A DNA stretch of 34,365 bases from Alphaproteobacteria bacterium (lineage in GTDB: Bacteria > Pseudomonadota > Alphaproteobacteria > Micavibrionales > UBA2020). The translations under genes and the position numbers were made by a program. Where the stretch lies: positions 1 to 34,365 of the forward strand of contig JAIOQI010000013.1 in the NCBI GenBank assembly GCA_021413445.1, read 5' to 3'. Shown piece by piece: positions 1-8,339 of this stretch (the stretch's first letter is position 1; the number at the start of each line of letters is the position of its first letter). Under the pieces are notes generated by a model, which did not search any database, was not told the origin of the DNA, and saw nothing but the letters and a program-made list of their open reading frames with translations.

Positions 1-753
1 CTCGATGCGCGGGTAGCAGAAGATGCACTTCTCGGCCTTGCCGCTCTTCCAGTTGTAGTAGATCTTCTTGTAGGGGCAGCCGCTCACGCACATCCGCCAG
101 CCGCGGCACTTGTCCTGGTCGATCAGGACGATGCCGTCCTCCTCGCGCTTGTAGATGGAGCCTGACGGGCAGGCCGCCACGCAGGCCGGGTTCAGGCAAT
201 GCTCGCACAGGCGCGGCAGGTACATCATGAAGGTGTTTTCGAACTCGCCGTAGATTTCCTTCTCGATATTGTCGAAGTTCTTGTCCTTCTTGCGGTGCTC
301 GAATTCGGTGCCGAGAATTTCCTCCCAGTTCGGGCCCCATTTGATCTTTTCCATGCGTTCGCCGGAAATCAGCGAGCGGGGACGCGCCACCGGCGTCGCC
401 TTCATGTCGCCGGCCTTTTGCAGGTTATCGTAATCGAAGGTGAAGGGCTCGTAATAATCGTCAATTTCCGGCATGTCCGGGTTGGCGAAAATATTCGCCA
501 GCACGCGCCAGCGCCCGCCGATTTTCGGCACGATCTTGCCGTTCTTCTTGCGCACCCAGCCGCCGTTCCACTTGTCCTGGTTTTCCCACTCCTTGGGATA
601 ACCGACGCCCGGCTTGGTCTCAACGTTGTTGAACCAGGCGTATTCGACCCCCTCGCGGGAGGTCCAGACGTTCTTGCAGGTCACGGAGCAGGTGTGGCAG
701 CCAATGCATTTGTCGAGATTCAGCACCATGCCGATTTGGGCCCTGATTTTCAT
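1..753 (-). CDS. narH: Respiratory nitrate reductase beta subunit (partial)
   Basis: Iron-sulfur electron-transfer subunit of membrane-bound nitrate reductase. It passes electrons from the NarI cytochrome b to the molybdenum subunit NarG on the cytoplasmic side. The visible 251 residues are the N-terminal half; the gene runs off the left edge in frame, and family members are about 500 residues. The first ferredoxin-like cluster motif is C16-x2-C19-x2-C22-x3-C26. A second region has CEHCLNPACVAACP followed by CRGWRMCVSGCP, where Trp replaces a cysteine; this is the NarH signature for the 3Fe-4S cluster. The start codon overlaps the narG stop as ATGA, so translation is probably coupled. narJ and narI are expected beyond the edge, but this is inference. 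Confidence 0.97.
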   Translation of the reverse strand, partial: MKIRAQIGMVLNLDKCIGCHTCSVTCKNVWTSREGVEYAWFNNVETKPGVGYPKEWENQDKWNGGWVRKKNGKIVPKIGGRWRVLANIFANPDMPEIDDYYEPFTFDYDNLQKAGDMKATPVARPRSLISGERMEKIKWGPNWEEILGTEFEHRKKDKNFDNIEKEIYGEFENTFMMYLPRLCEHCLNPACVAACPSGSIYKREEDGIVLIDQDKCRGWRMCVSGCPYKKIYYNWKSGKAEKCIFCYPRIE

Positions 754-3700
754 GACGCGCCTCCTTCTGCCGCCAGCGGCTCGTCCAGCCAGTCTATCCT
801 GGCCATTTTCCGGACGATGACGAACTCGTCGCGGTTGGAGCCGACGGTGCCGTAATAGTTGAAGCCGTAGCTCTGCTGCGCATAGCCGCCGATCATATGC
901 GTCGGCTTGACGGTGGCGCGGGTGACGGAATTGTGGATGCCGCCGCGGGCGTGGGTGATTTCGCTGCCCGGCGTATTCACGATCTTCTCCTGCGCATGGT
1001 ACATCAGGAGCATGCCTTCATTGACCCGCTGGCTGACGACCGCGCGGGCGACCAATGCGCCGTTGGTGTTAAAGACTTCCACCCAGTCATTATCGGCAAC
1101 GCCAACCCTTTTCGCGTCCGTCTCGCTCAACCACACGATCGGCCCGCCGCGCGAGAGCGTCAGCATGTGCAGGTTGTCCGAATAGGTCGAGTGAATGCCC
1201 CATTTCTGGTGCGGGGTGATGAAGTTGAGCAGCACCGTCGGCCGCTCCTTGCCGTGCTTTTCCAGCATCATCTGCACCGTGCCGGTATTGATCGGCGGCT
1301 TATAGACGCAGAGCGTCTCGCCGAAAGCCCGCATCCATTCATGATCCTGATACAGCTGCTGGCGTCCGGTCAGCGTGCGCCAGGGGATATTCTCGTGCAC
1401 GTTGGTCCAGCCGGCGGTATAAGTGACTTTTTCCGACTCGATGCCGCTCCAGATGGGCGAGGAGATAATCTTGCGCGGCTGCGCCTGGATGTCGCGGAAG
1501 CGGATTTTTTCGTCTTCTTTCGATCTGGCCAGATGGGTATGGTCGATCCCGGTGAATTTACCCAGGGACTCCCACGTCTTCACCGCGACTTCGCCGTTGG
1601 TTTCCGGCGCCAGGGTCAATATCACCTCACAGGCGTCGATGTCGGTTTCGATTTTGGCGCGGCCTTCTTTTTCGCCGTTCAGCTGTTTCAGGAACGCGAC
1701 TTCGTGCTTGGTGTCCCAGGCCATGCCCTTGCAGGCATTGCCCAGTTTTTCCATCAGCGGGCCCAGCGACGTGAATTGCTTATAGACATCGGGATAGTTC
1801 CGCTCCACCACTTTCATGGCCGGCATGGTTTTGCCGGGAATGGCCTCGCACTCGCCCTTCTTCCAGTCTTTCACGTCCAGCGGCTGGGCGATTTCGCCCG
1901 CCGTATCGTGCATGATCGGCGTCAGCACCATGTCTTTCTCGACGCCGAGATGCCCAACGCAAAGCTCGGAAAATTTCTTCGCGATGCCCTTGTAAATATC
2001 CCAGTCGGTGCGGCTCTGCCACACCGGCGCGATGGCCTGCGACAGGGGGTGGATGAAGGGGTGCATATCGGAAGTGTTCAGGTCGTTCTTCTCGTACCAG
2101 CTCGCCGTCGGCAGCACGATGTCCGAATAGAGGCAGGTGGTGGACATGCGGAAGTCAAGCGTCACCAGCAAGTCCAGCTTACCCTCCGGCGCCTCATCAT
2201 GCCAGACGACGTCGGTGAATTTCTGCTGGCTGTCGCGCCCGAGGTCCTTGCCCTGCACGCCGTGCTGGGTGCCCAATAAATGCTTGAGGAAATATTCGTG
2301 GCCCTTGCCGCTGGAGCCCAGCAGGTTGGAGCGCCAGACGAACATGTTGCGCGGCCAGTTCTCCGGTTTGTCCGGGTCGTTGCAGGACATTTTCAGCGTG
2401 CCGGATTTGATGCCGGAGGCTGTGTATTCAACGGGATCCTTGCCCGCCTTTTCCGCATCCCGTGTGATCTGCAAAGGATTTTTTTCCAGTTGTGGCGCGG
2501 ACGGCAGCCAGCCCATGCGCTCGGAGCGCACGTTGCAATCGATCAGCGTGCCCGCCCATTTGGACTTGTCCGCCAGAGGCGACAGGATTTCGCTGAGCTG
2601 CAAAGTCTCATAGCGCCACTGGTCGGTATGCGCATAAAAGAACGAGGTGCTGTTCATCTGGCGCGACGGCCTTGCCCAATCGAGGGCGAAGGCCAGCGGC
2701 AGCCAGCCTGACTGCGGGCGCAGTTTTTCCTGCCCCACGTAATGCGCCCAGCCGCCGCCGGACTGGCCGACGCAGCCGCACATAATCAGCATGTTCATGC
2801 AGGCGCGGTAGTTCATGTCCATGTGGTACCAGTGGTTCATGGCCGCGCCGATGATAATCATCGACTTGCCGCCGGTCTTTTCGGCATTGTCGGCAAAGGC
2901 CCGCGCCACGGCGATAACTTTCTCCGGGTCAACGCCGGTGATGTTTTTCTGCCAGGCCGGGGTGTAGGGCAGGTTCTGCGCGTAGCTTTTCGCCACATTG
3001 CCGCCGCCGAAGCCGCGGTCGATGCCGTAGTTGGCGCACATCAGGTCATAGACCGAGGCCACGGCGACGTCGCCGGATTTCAGTTTCAGTTTTTTGACCG
3101 GCACGTTGCGGATCAAGATATTGTCCTGCTTATTGGTGGCGAAATAGCCATGCTCATGCACTTCGTTGCCGAAGTACGGGAAGGCCACCGGCAGGATGTC
3201 GTCCTGCTTGTCCTTCAGCGTCAACTGCAATTTGGCATCCTTGCCGGTTTTGGAATCGCGCGGGACGATGTTCCATTTGCCCTGCTCGCCCCAGCGGAAG
3301 CCGATCGAGCCGTTCGGCGCGATGATCTGCCCGGTGGTTTCGTCGTAGGCGACGGTTTTCCAGTCGGGGTTATTGCTCTCACCCAGGCCATCCGTAAAGT
3401 CGGAAGCGCGCAGCATCCTTCCCGGCACGTATTTGTCACCCTGCTTTTCCAGCATGACCAGGAACGGCATGTCGGTTTTGGTACGGCAATAATCGTCGAA
3501 ATAAGGCACGGTGCGCTCGACGTGGAATTCCTTGAGGATCACATGCCCCATCGCCATGCCCAGCGCGGCGTCGGTCCCCTGTTTCGGGTTCAGCCAGATG
3601 TCGCCGAACTTGGAGGCTTCGGAATAATCGGGGCAAATCGTCACGGTCTGCGTGCCTTTGTAGCGCGCCTCGGTCATGAAGTGCGCGTCGGGGGTGCGCG

Positions 3701-4478
3701 TCTGCGGCACGTTCGAGCCCCACATGATGATGAAGCCGGAGCTGTACCAGTCGGCGCTTTCCGGCACGTCGGTCTGCTCGCCCCAGGTCTGCGGCGAGGC
3801 GGGCGGCAGGTCGCAATACCAGTCATAGAAGCTCATGCAGGTGCCGCCGATCAGCGACAGGTAGCGCGAGCCGGCGGCATAAGACACCATCGACATCGCC
3901 GGAATCGGCGAGAAGCCGATCACGCGGTCAGGGCCGTGTTTTTTGGCGGTATAAATATTGGCGGCGGCGATGATCTCGTTCACTTCCTGCCAGTCGGCGC
4001 GGACAAAGCCGCCCATGCCGCGGCGTTTCTGGTAGGAGCGCCGCGCTGCTGCATCATCCTGAATCGATTCCCATGCCTTCACGGGGTCGGCGTATTTTTT
4101 CTTCGCCTCGCGCCACAACTTGACCAGCGCGCGCCGCACCAGCGGGTATTTCAGGCGGTTGGCGCTGTAGATGTACCAGGAATAGCTGGCGCCGCGCGAG
4201 CAGCCGCGCGGCTCGTGGTTGGGCAGGTCCGGCCTTGTCCTCGGATAGTCCGTCTGCTGCGTTTCCCAGGTGATGAGCCCGTTCTTGACGTAGATCTTCC
4301 AGCTGCACGATCCGGTGCAGTTCACCCCGTGGGTCGAGCGCACGATCTTGTCATGCGCCCAGCGCCCGCGGTAGGCATCTTCCCACTTGCGGTTTTCGGA
4401 AGAGGTGACGCCGTGTCCGTCCGCGAAATCCTCGCGGTTGTATTTGAAGAACATCAGGCGGTCAAGAAAGTAGCTCAT
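750..4478 (-). CDS. narG: Respiratory nitrate reductase alpha subunit
   Basis: Catalytic subunit reducing nitrate to nitrite at a Mo-bis-MGD centre facing the cytoplasm. It has 1242 residues, close to E. coli NarG, so it is complete. The N-terminus keeps the vestigial Tat-like start (SYFLDRLMFF) of the family. The FS0 4Fe-4S site is H50, C54, C58 and C93, with His as one ligand as in NarG. The segment FYDWYCDLPPASP (about residues 217-229) contains the Asp that ligates molybdenum, and WGSNVPQTRTPDAHF follows. The start has an ideal Shine-Dalgarno, AGGAGG, 5 bases upstream. That site is built from the stop codon of the upstream transporter gene, so the two genes are tightly linked. It belongs to the narK1-narK2-narGH operon. 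Confidence 0.98.
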   Translation of the reverse strand: MSYFLDRLMFFKYNREDFADGHGVTSSENRKWEDAYRGRWAHDKIVRSTHGVNCTGSCSWKIYVKNGLITWETQQTDYPRTRPDLPNHEPRGCSRGASYSWYIYSANRLKYPLVRRALVKLWREAKKKYADPVKAWESIQDDAAARRSYQKRRGMGGFVRADWQEVNEIIAAANIYTAKKHGPDRVIGFSPIPAMSMVSYAAGSRYLSLIGGTCMSFYDWYCDLPPASPQTWGEQTDVPESADWYSSGFIIMWGSNVPQTRTPDAHFMTEARYKGTQTVTICPDYSEASKFGDIWLNPKQGTDAALGMAMGHVILKEFHVERTVPYFDDYCRTKTDMPFLVMLEKQGDKYVPGRMLRASDFTDGLGESNNPDWKTVAYDETTGQIIAPNGSIGFRWGEQGKWNIVPRDSKTGKDAKLQLTLKDKQDDILPVAFPYFGNEVHEHGYFATNKQDNILIRNVPVKKLKLKSGDVAVASVYDLMCANYGIDRGFGGGNVAKSYAQNLPYTPAWQKNITGVDPEKVIAVARAFADNAEKTGGKSMIIIGAAMNHWYHMDMNYRACMNMLIMCGCVGQSGGGWAHYVGQEKLRPQSGWLPLAFALDWARPSRQMNSTSFFYAHTDQWRYETLQLSEILSPLADKSKWAGTLIDCNVRSERMGWLPSAPQLEKNPLQITRDAEKAGKDPVEYTASGIKSGTLKMSCNDPDKPENWPRNMFVWRSNLLGSSGKGHEYFLKHLLGTQHGVQGKDLGRDSQQKFTDVVWHDEAPEGKLDLLVTLDFRMSTTCLYSDIVLPTASWYEKNDLNTSDMHPFIHPLSQAIAPVWQSRTDWDIYKGIAKKFSELCVGHLGVEKDMVLTPIMHDTAGEIAQPLDVKDWKKGECEAIPGKTMPAMKVVERNYPDVYKQFTSLGPLMEKLGNACKGMAWDTKHEVAFLKQLNGEKEGRAKIETDIDACEVILTLAPETNGEVAVKTWESLGKFTGIDHTHLARSKEDEKIRFRDIQAQPRKIISSPIWSGIESEKVTYTAGWTNVHENIPWRTLTGRQQLYQDHEWMRAFGETLCVYKPPINTGTVQMMLEKHGKERPTVLLNFITPHQKWGIHSTYSDNLHMLTLSRGGPIVWLSETDAKRVGVADNDWVEVFNTNGALVARAVVSQRVNEGMLLMYHAQEKIVNTPGSEITHARGGIHNSVTRATVKPTHMIGGYAQQSYGFNYYGTVGSNRDEFVIVRKMARIDWLDEPLAAEGGAS

Positions 4479-4483
4479 TTTTT

Positions 4484-4490
4484 CCTCCTA
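4484..4490 (-). promoter_or_regulatory. narG ribosome binding site fused to narK2 stop codon
   Basis: On the minus strand the sequence reads TAGGAGG, then AAAAA and the narG ATG. The TAG is the in-frame stop of the nitrate transporter gene, and the same bases form the start of a near-perfect Shine-Dalgarno. Ribosomes finishing narK2 therefore end on the narG binding site, which favours re-initiation and matched expression. Confidence 0.85.
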
Positions 4491-6095
4491 GGGATTCTTG
4501 TGCTGGGCGCCCGGGCTCAGGTAGGCCCACCAGTTCAAAACCATGCACAGCAGATAAAACCCGGCAAAGCCGTAAAGGGCGTGTTCGGGAAAGCCTTGCT
4601 CGATCTGCTCGCCGAAGACGATCGGGATGATGAAGGCGCCGTAGGCGGCAATCGCCGAGGTCCAGCCCAGCACCGGCCCGGCCTGCTTCTTGTCAAAGAC
4701 CACGGCGATGGTGCGGAAAGTCGAACCATTGCCGATGCCGGTGGCCAGGAAGAGCCCCAGGAACGTCAGGAAGAACGGCTGGAAATATATTTCCGGCGTC
4801 GCCGAGGCATAAGCCTCCTGCATATAGTGCGCCGCCAGCAGGGCAAGAGCCACCATGGCGACGGAACAGACCTGCGTCACCAATGCGCCGCCCAGCTTGT
4901 CGGAAATCCAGCCGCCGACAGGACGGATCAGCGCCCCGATGAAAGGCCCGATCCAGGCGTATTGCAGAACCGCCGGGGCATTCGGGTTGGCCAGCGCATG
5001 AGTCATCGCCCCGTCGGGGCCTGCGACATGCTGAAAGCCGAAGATGACTTTCATGGCCAGCGGCAAGGCGGCCGAATAGCCGATGAAGGAACCGAAAGTC
5101 ATGGTGTAGATGACAGTCATGATCCAGGTATGCGCATTTTTGAAAATGGCGTACTGCGTCCGTATCCGCTGGCTTAGTCCCGGAATCATCGCCAGCAGTG
5201 CTACCGTCGCAGAGATGACGACCGGCATCACGATCCATTTGCTGATATGGGCGTCGGAGCCGTTGGCGCTGGCCGGCAGGATCAGCCACAGGCCCAAAGC
5301 CGCCATCGCCAGGCCGATGGCCAGCATCACGGACATCTTGAAGAAGGCCGCGAGCGGATGCCCGGGATGCGGCGTGACATTTTCCGTTTTGATATTATTC
5401 ATCAAGAACCAGGAGAGGAGGACAAACGGAACCAGAATAACCACCCAGACAAACCCGGCGTTATGTATCCACGTCTCCGACCCTGCGGCAATTTTCCCGA
5501 TCAGCGTGCCGCTGTCAATTTTCAGCAGCATGGAGCTGCCGCCGAAAACGCCCATCGTCATGACAAAGGGGATGATGATCTGCGTCATGGTGACGCCGAA
5601 GTTGCCCAACCCGGCATTCAGCCCCAGCGACAGGCCCTGCATTTTCTTGGGAAAGAAAAAGCTGATGTTGGACATGGACGCCGCGAAGTTGCCGCCGCCG
5701 AAACCGCACAGCAGCGCCAGCAGCTGGAACTGCCAGAGCGGCGTGTTGATGTCCTGCAAGGCGATGCCGGTGTAATAGGCCGGTATCAGCAGCAAGGCCG
5801 TGGTGAAGAAAATCGTATTCCGCCCGCCGGCGATGCGGACGAAGAAGGAGGCCGGGATGCGCAAGGTCGCCCCCGCGAAGCCCGCGATGGAGTTCAAGGT
5901 AAAAAGATCGCCCTTGGTGAAAGGAAAGCCGAGGTTGAGCATCTGCACCGTGATCACGCTCCAGTAAATCCACACCGCAAACCCGCACAACAAACAGGGA
6001 ATGGATATCCAGAGGTTGCGATAGGCGATCGCCTTGCCGGTTTTCGCCCAGAAGCCGGCATCTTCCGGATCCCAATTTGTCAGGTCTTTAGCCAT
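4488..6095 (-). CDS. narK2: Nitrate/nitrite transporter, NarK2 type (MFS)
   Basis: Major facilitator superfamily carrier of the NarK/NarU nitrate-nitrite antiporter type. It brings nitrate in and exports the toxic product nitrite. It has 535 residues and about 12 hydrophobic segments, with a longer loop and extra hydrophobic stretch around residues 205-300. Nitrate signature 1 is GFGGGNFAASMSNISFFFP (131-149) and signature 2 is ATGIGNGSTFRT (451-462). The two substrate-coordinating arginines of NarK are matched by R80 (GATLRIP) and R391 (GALIRPVGG). The start has an AGGAGA ribosome site. The gene lies 21 bases after narK1 and its stop merges with the narG ribosome site. Which way each of the two carriers works in vivo is inferred from family groupings. 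Confidence 0.94.
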   Translation of the reverse strand: MAKDLTNWDPEDAGFWAKTGKAIAYRNLWISIPCLLCGFAVWIYWSVITVQMLNLGFPFTKGDLFTLNSIAGFAGATLRIPASFFVRIAGGRNTIFFTTALLLIPAYYTGIALQDINTPLWQFQLLALLCGFGGGNFAASMSNISFFFPKKMQGLSLGLNAGLGNFGVTMTQIIIPFVMTMGVFGGSSMLLKIDSGTLIGKIAAGSETWIHNAGFVWVVILVPFVLLSWFLMNNIKTENVTPHPGHPLAAFFKMSVMLAIGLAMAALGLWLILPASANGSDAHISKWIVMPVVISATVALLAMIPGLSQRIRTQYAIFKNAHTWIMTVIYTMTFGSFIGYSAALPLAMKVIFGFQHVAGPDGAMTHALANPNAPAVLQYAWIGPFIGALIRPVGGWISDKLGGALVTQVCSVAMVALALLAAHYMQEAYASATPEIYFQPFFLTFLGLFLATGIGNGSTFRTIAVVFDKKQAGPVLGWTSAIAAYGAFIIPIVFGEQIEQGFPEHALYGFAGFYLLCMVLNWWAYLSPGAQHKNP

Positions 6096-6116
6096 TTTCA
6101 GTCTCCTTGTTTTTAT

Positions 6117-7415
6117 TTAGTGTTTCTTGGAAGAGTAGGAAAATTCACCCAGATATTTATGTTCTTTCAGGGTCGGGTGCATCTTGTGTTCCAGTTTGCG
6201 GATCGATATGTGCATCCACAGCAGCGAAGCGCCGGCCAGCGCGTAAAGGATCATGAAACAGCTGGTCCAGATGCCGATATAATCGTTGGCCAGGCCGAAC
6301 AGCATCGGCAGGAAAAACCCGCCCAGCCCGCCGATCAGGCCGACAATGCCGCCGACCGAACCGACGTTATTGGGATAATAATTGGCGATATGCTTATAGA
6401 CAGCGGCCTTGCCTATCGCCATGAAGAACCCGAGGGTGAAAATAATCATCGTGAAGGGAACCACGCTCCAGGCGAAGCTGAAACGAATGTCGCCATCGAC
6501 GCCGTGCACTACATACTCCGTCGGGGGATAGGAGAGGAAGAACAGGCACGCCAGGGATGCGGCGAAAGTCCAGTACATCACCTTCCGCGGCCCGTGGCGG
6601 TCGGACAACCAGCCGCCGGTGCCGCGGAAGACGCTTCCGGCAACGGAGAACATGGCCGCAAGCATCCCGGCTACCTTCAGGTCAAGGCCATAGACCTTGG
6701 TGTAGTACATCGGCATCCACAGGGCGAGGCCGACAAACGCGCCGAAGACAAACACGTAGTAAAGCGAAAAACGCCAGACCTGAATATTTTTCAGCGGCTC
6801 GAGGTGTTTTTTCATCGATTCAGGCTTTTCACCGCGCGCGCGGCGCTCGGCAAGCGTCGGATCTTCCTTGGTGGAGAACCAGAAAATCAGCGCCATAACC
6901 AGCAAGGCGGCCGACCAGATCTGGGCAACGCCCTGCCAGCCGACAGACGCCATCACCGTCGGCGCCAGAAGCTTGGTGACTGCGGCGCCGCCGTTGCCCA
7001 TGCCGAAAACGCCCATCGCGGTTCCCTGTTTTTCCTGGGGGAACCAGTGCGCGACATAGACAATGCCGACGATGAAGGTGCCGCCGGCAACCCCCAGGCC
7101 CAGCGCCGCCAGCAACATCATCGGATAGGTCGTCGCCAGAGAAAGAAAATAGGTTGCAATGGCGGAAGCAATCATCAGGATCACAAAAACCCGCCGCGAG
7201 CCGTACTGTTCCGACCACACCCCGACCATCAGGCGGATCAGGGAGCCGGTCAGAATCGGCGTTCCCGCCAGCAAGCCGAACTGGAAGCCGCTCAATCCCA
7301 GGTCTTCCTTGATTTTCACCCCGATAATGGAAAAAATCGTCCACACCGCAAAACAGGTTGTGAAGGCAAGGGTGCTGAAGATCAGCGCATTTGTTTGTCC
7401 GCTTTTTTGAGCCAT
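6117..7415 (-). CDS. narK1: Nitrate transporter, NarK1 type (MFS)
   Basis: Second nitrate carrier, 432 residues, about 12 membrane segments. NarK1-type proteins are thought to be proton-nitrate symporters that start nitrate respiration when no internal nitrite is available. The family motif is LGVAGGTFIVGIVYVAHWFP (108-127), followed by GVFGMGNGGAAVTK (135-148). I chose the ATG at 7415 because AGGAGG precedes it by 6-7 bases; an in-frame start 13 codons upstream has no such site. It is the first gene of the operon, with the FNR box 72 bases upstream of the start. Adjacent NarK1- and NarK2-type carriers, fused or separate, are a known arrangement in denitrifying alphaproteobacteria. Confidence 0.93.
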   Translation of the reverse strand: MAQKSGQTNALIFSTLAFTTCFAVWTIFSIIGVKIKEDLGLSGFQFGLLAGTPILTGSLIRLMVGVWSEQYGSRRVFVILMIASAIATYFLSLATTYPMMLLAALGLGVAGGTFIVGIVYVAHWFPQEKQGTAMGVFGMGNGGAAVTKLLAPTVMASVGWQGVAQIWSAALLVMALIFWFSTKEDPTLAERRARGEKPESMKKHLEPLKNIQVWRFSLYYVFVFGAFVGLALWMPMYYTKVYGLDLKVAGMLAAMFSVAGSVFRGTGGWLSDRHGPRKVMYWTFAASLACLFFLSYPPTEYVVHGVDGDIRFSFAWSVVPFTMIIFTLGFFMAIGKAAVYKHIANYYPNNVGSVGGIVGLIGGLGGFFLPMLFGLANDYIGIWTSCFMILYALAGASLLWMHISIRKLEHKMHPTLKEHKYLGEFSYSSKKH

Positions 7416-7486
7416 TTTAGGCCTCCTATTTTCTATAATAATAGAATCTTTCAACCCCCATTCTGGCCTATGATAAAAATTGTTGT

Positions 7487-7500
7487 TTGATTTAGATCAA
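7487..7500. promoter_or_regulatory. Perfect FNR-type operator between narK1 and the Crp/Fnr gene
   Basis: TTGATTTAGATCAA is an exact TTGAT-N4-ATCAA palindrome. Read toward narK1, a class II arrangement (centre at -41.5) places a -10 hexamer at the minus-strand CAGAAT and the start near 7452, leaving a leader of about 38 bases. Read toward the regulator, the transcription start would fall almost at its start codon. The site may therefore autorepress that gene or give a leaderless message. Promoter details are inferred; the palindrome is seen directly. Confidence 0.88.
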
Positions 7501-7526
7501 GTCGCTACAAAAGATTTTGGAGTTAA

Positions 7527-8339
7527 GTGATTTCCATGGAAAAACAAGCATTAGAGACGCTCTGCAAGAGGTTTGTCGCCCCGAATGGCGTCTGCGCCCT
7601 GTTCAAGGGACTGAGCGAAGAAACGCTTGGCTTCATCCTCGGCCATTCCGTCATCAAAAATGAGCCGGAGGGGCACACCCTCGTCCAGCAGGGCGATACC
7701 CCCCAATACCTCTACCTGATTTTATCCGGCGCCGTTCAGACCATGCGCACGACGCCGGACGGCAAGGAAATCCCGGTCAGGCTGATGGGCGCCAATGAAA
7801 CCTTCATGGATGCCGTTATTTTCATGAATGCCCCCTCCCCGATCAGCGCGCGCACGGCTGAACCCACGACAATTCTGATGATCCCCGCGCCGATGATCCG
7901 TAAAATAGTGACCCAGGACGGGCGCTTTGCGCTCAATATGCTGCAGATTACCTCCGGCTTTTACAAAAAGGCCATCCACCAGATTGAAAGCGTGACCGCA
8001 AAATCCCCCACCCAGCGCGTCGGCTACTATCTGTTAAACGCCTACCTCGAGCAAGGCGACGCCGATGCCATGACCTTCCGCCTGCCGCATAAAAAATCCG
8101 CCATCGCCAGCCACCTCGGCATGCAGCCGGAAACTTTTTCGCGGGCGCTGGCGCAAATCAGGAAACTGGGCGTCGATATCGACCGTGAGACCATTTCGTT
8201 TGAAGATGTCTATGCGCTCTGCATTTTTTGCGACAGCGACACGTCCACACAGTGCAAAAAATTCGGCACCCCGGACTGCATCATTGACAGCGGCTCCTGC
8301 TCTAAGGAAGTGAAACTCCCTGCTGACCGGAAGCAGTGA
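7527..8339 (+). CDS. Crp/Fnr-family regulator with cysteine-rich C-terminus
   Basis: Transcription regulator of 270 residues. The cyclic-nucleotide-binding-type sensor domain spans about 20-145, then a dimerisation helix, then a winged helix with recognition motif E202-x2-S205-R206 (ETFSR). These are the residues with which FNR reads TTGAT half-sites, which matches the perfect boxes on both sides of this gene. The FNR N-terminal cysteine cluster is absent: only C13 and C23 precede the sensor domain. Instead the tail after the winged helix has C232, C235, C243, C251 and C258 (C-x2-C-x7-C-x7-C-x6-C), able in principle to hold an Fe-S cluster or zinc. GGAG lies 4 bases before the GTG start; an ATG at 7536 is an alternative. 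Role: probable local regulator of nitrate respiration, signal unknown. Confidence 0.9.
   Translation: MISMEKQALETLCKRFVAPNGVCALFKGLSEETLGFILGHSVIKNEPEGHTLVQQGDTPQYLYLILSGAVQTMRTTPDGKEIPVRLMGANETFMDAVIFMNAPSPISARTAEPTTILMIPAPMIRKIVTQDGRFALNMLQITSGFYKKAIHQIESVTAKSPTQRVGYYLLNAYLEQGDADAMTFRLPHKKSAIASHLGMQPETFSRALAQIRKLGVDIDRETISFEDVYALCIFCDSDTSTQCKKFGTPDCIIDSGSCSKEVKLPADRKQ

Noticed and set aside
2742..5177. Long open frame (811 codons) on the plus strand opposite narG and narK2
   Set aside because: The minus-strand genes have clear family motifs; the frame is His/Arg/Gly-rich, crosses a gene boundary and has no recognisable domain, as expected for antisense frames in GC-rich DNA.
5247..7490. 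Long open frame (747 codons) on the plus strand opposite the two nitrate transporters
   Set aside because: Antisense shadow of two well-supported transporters; very Gln/Arg/His-rich with no domain.
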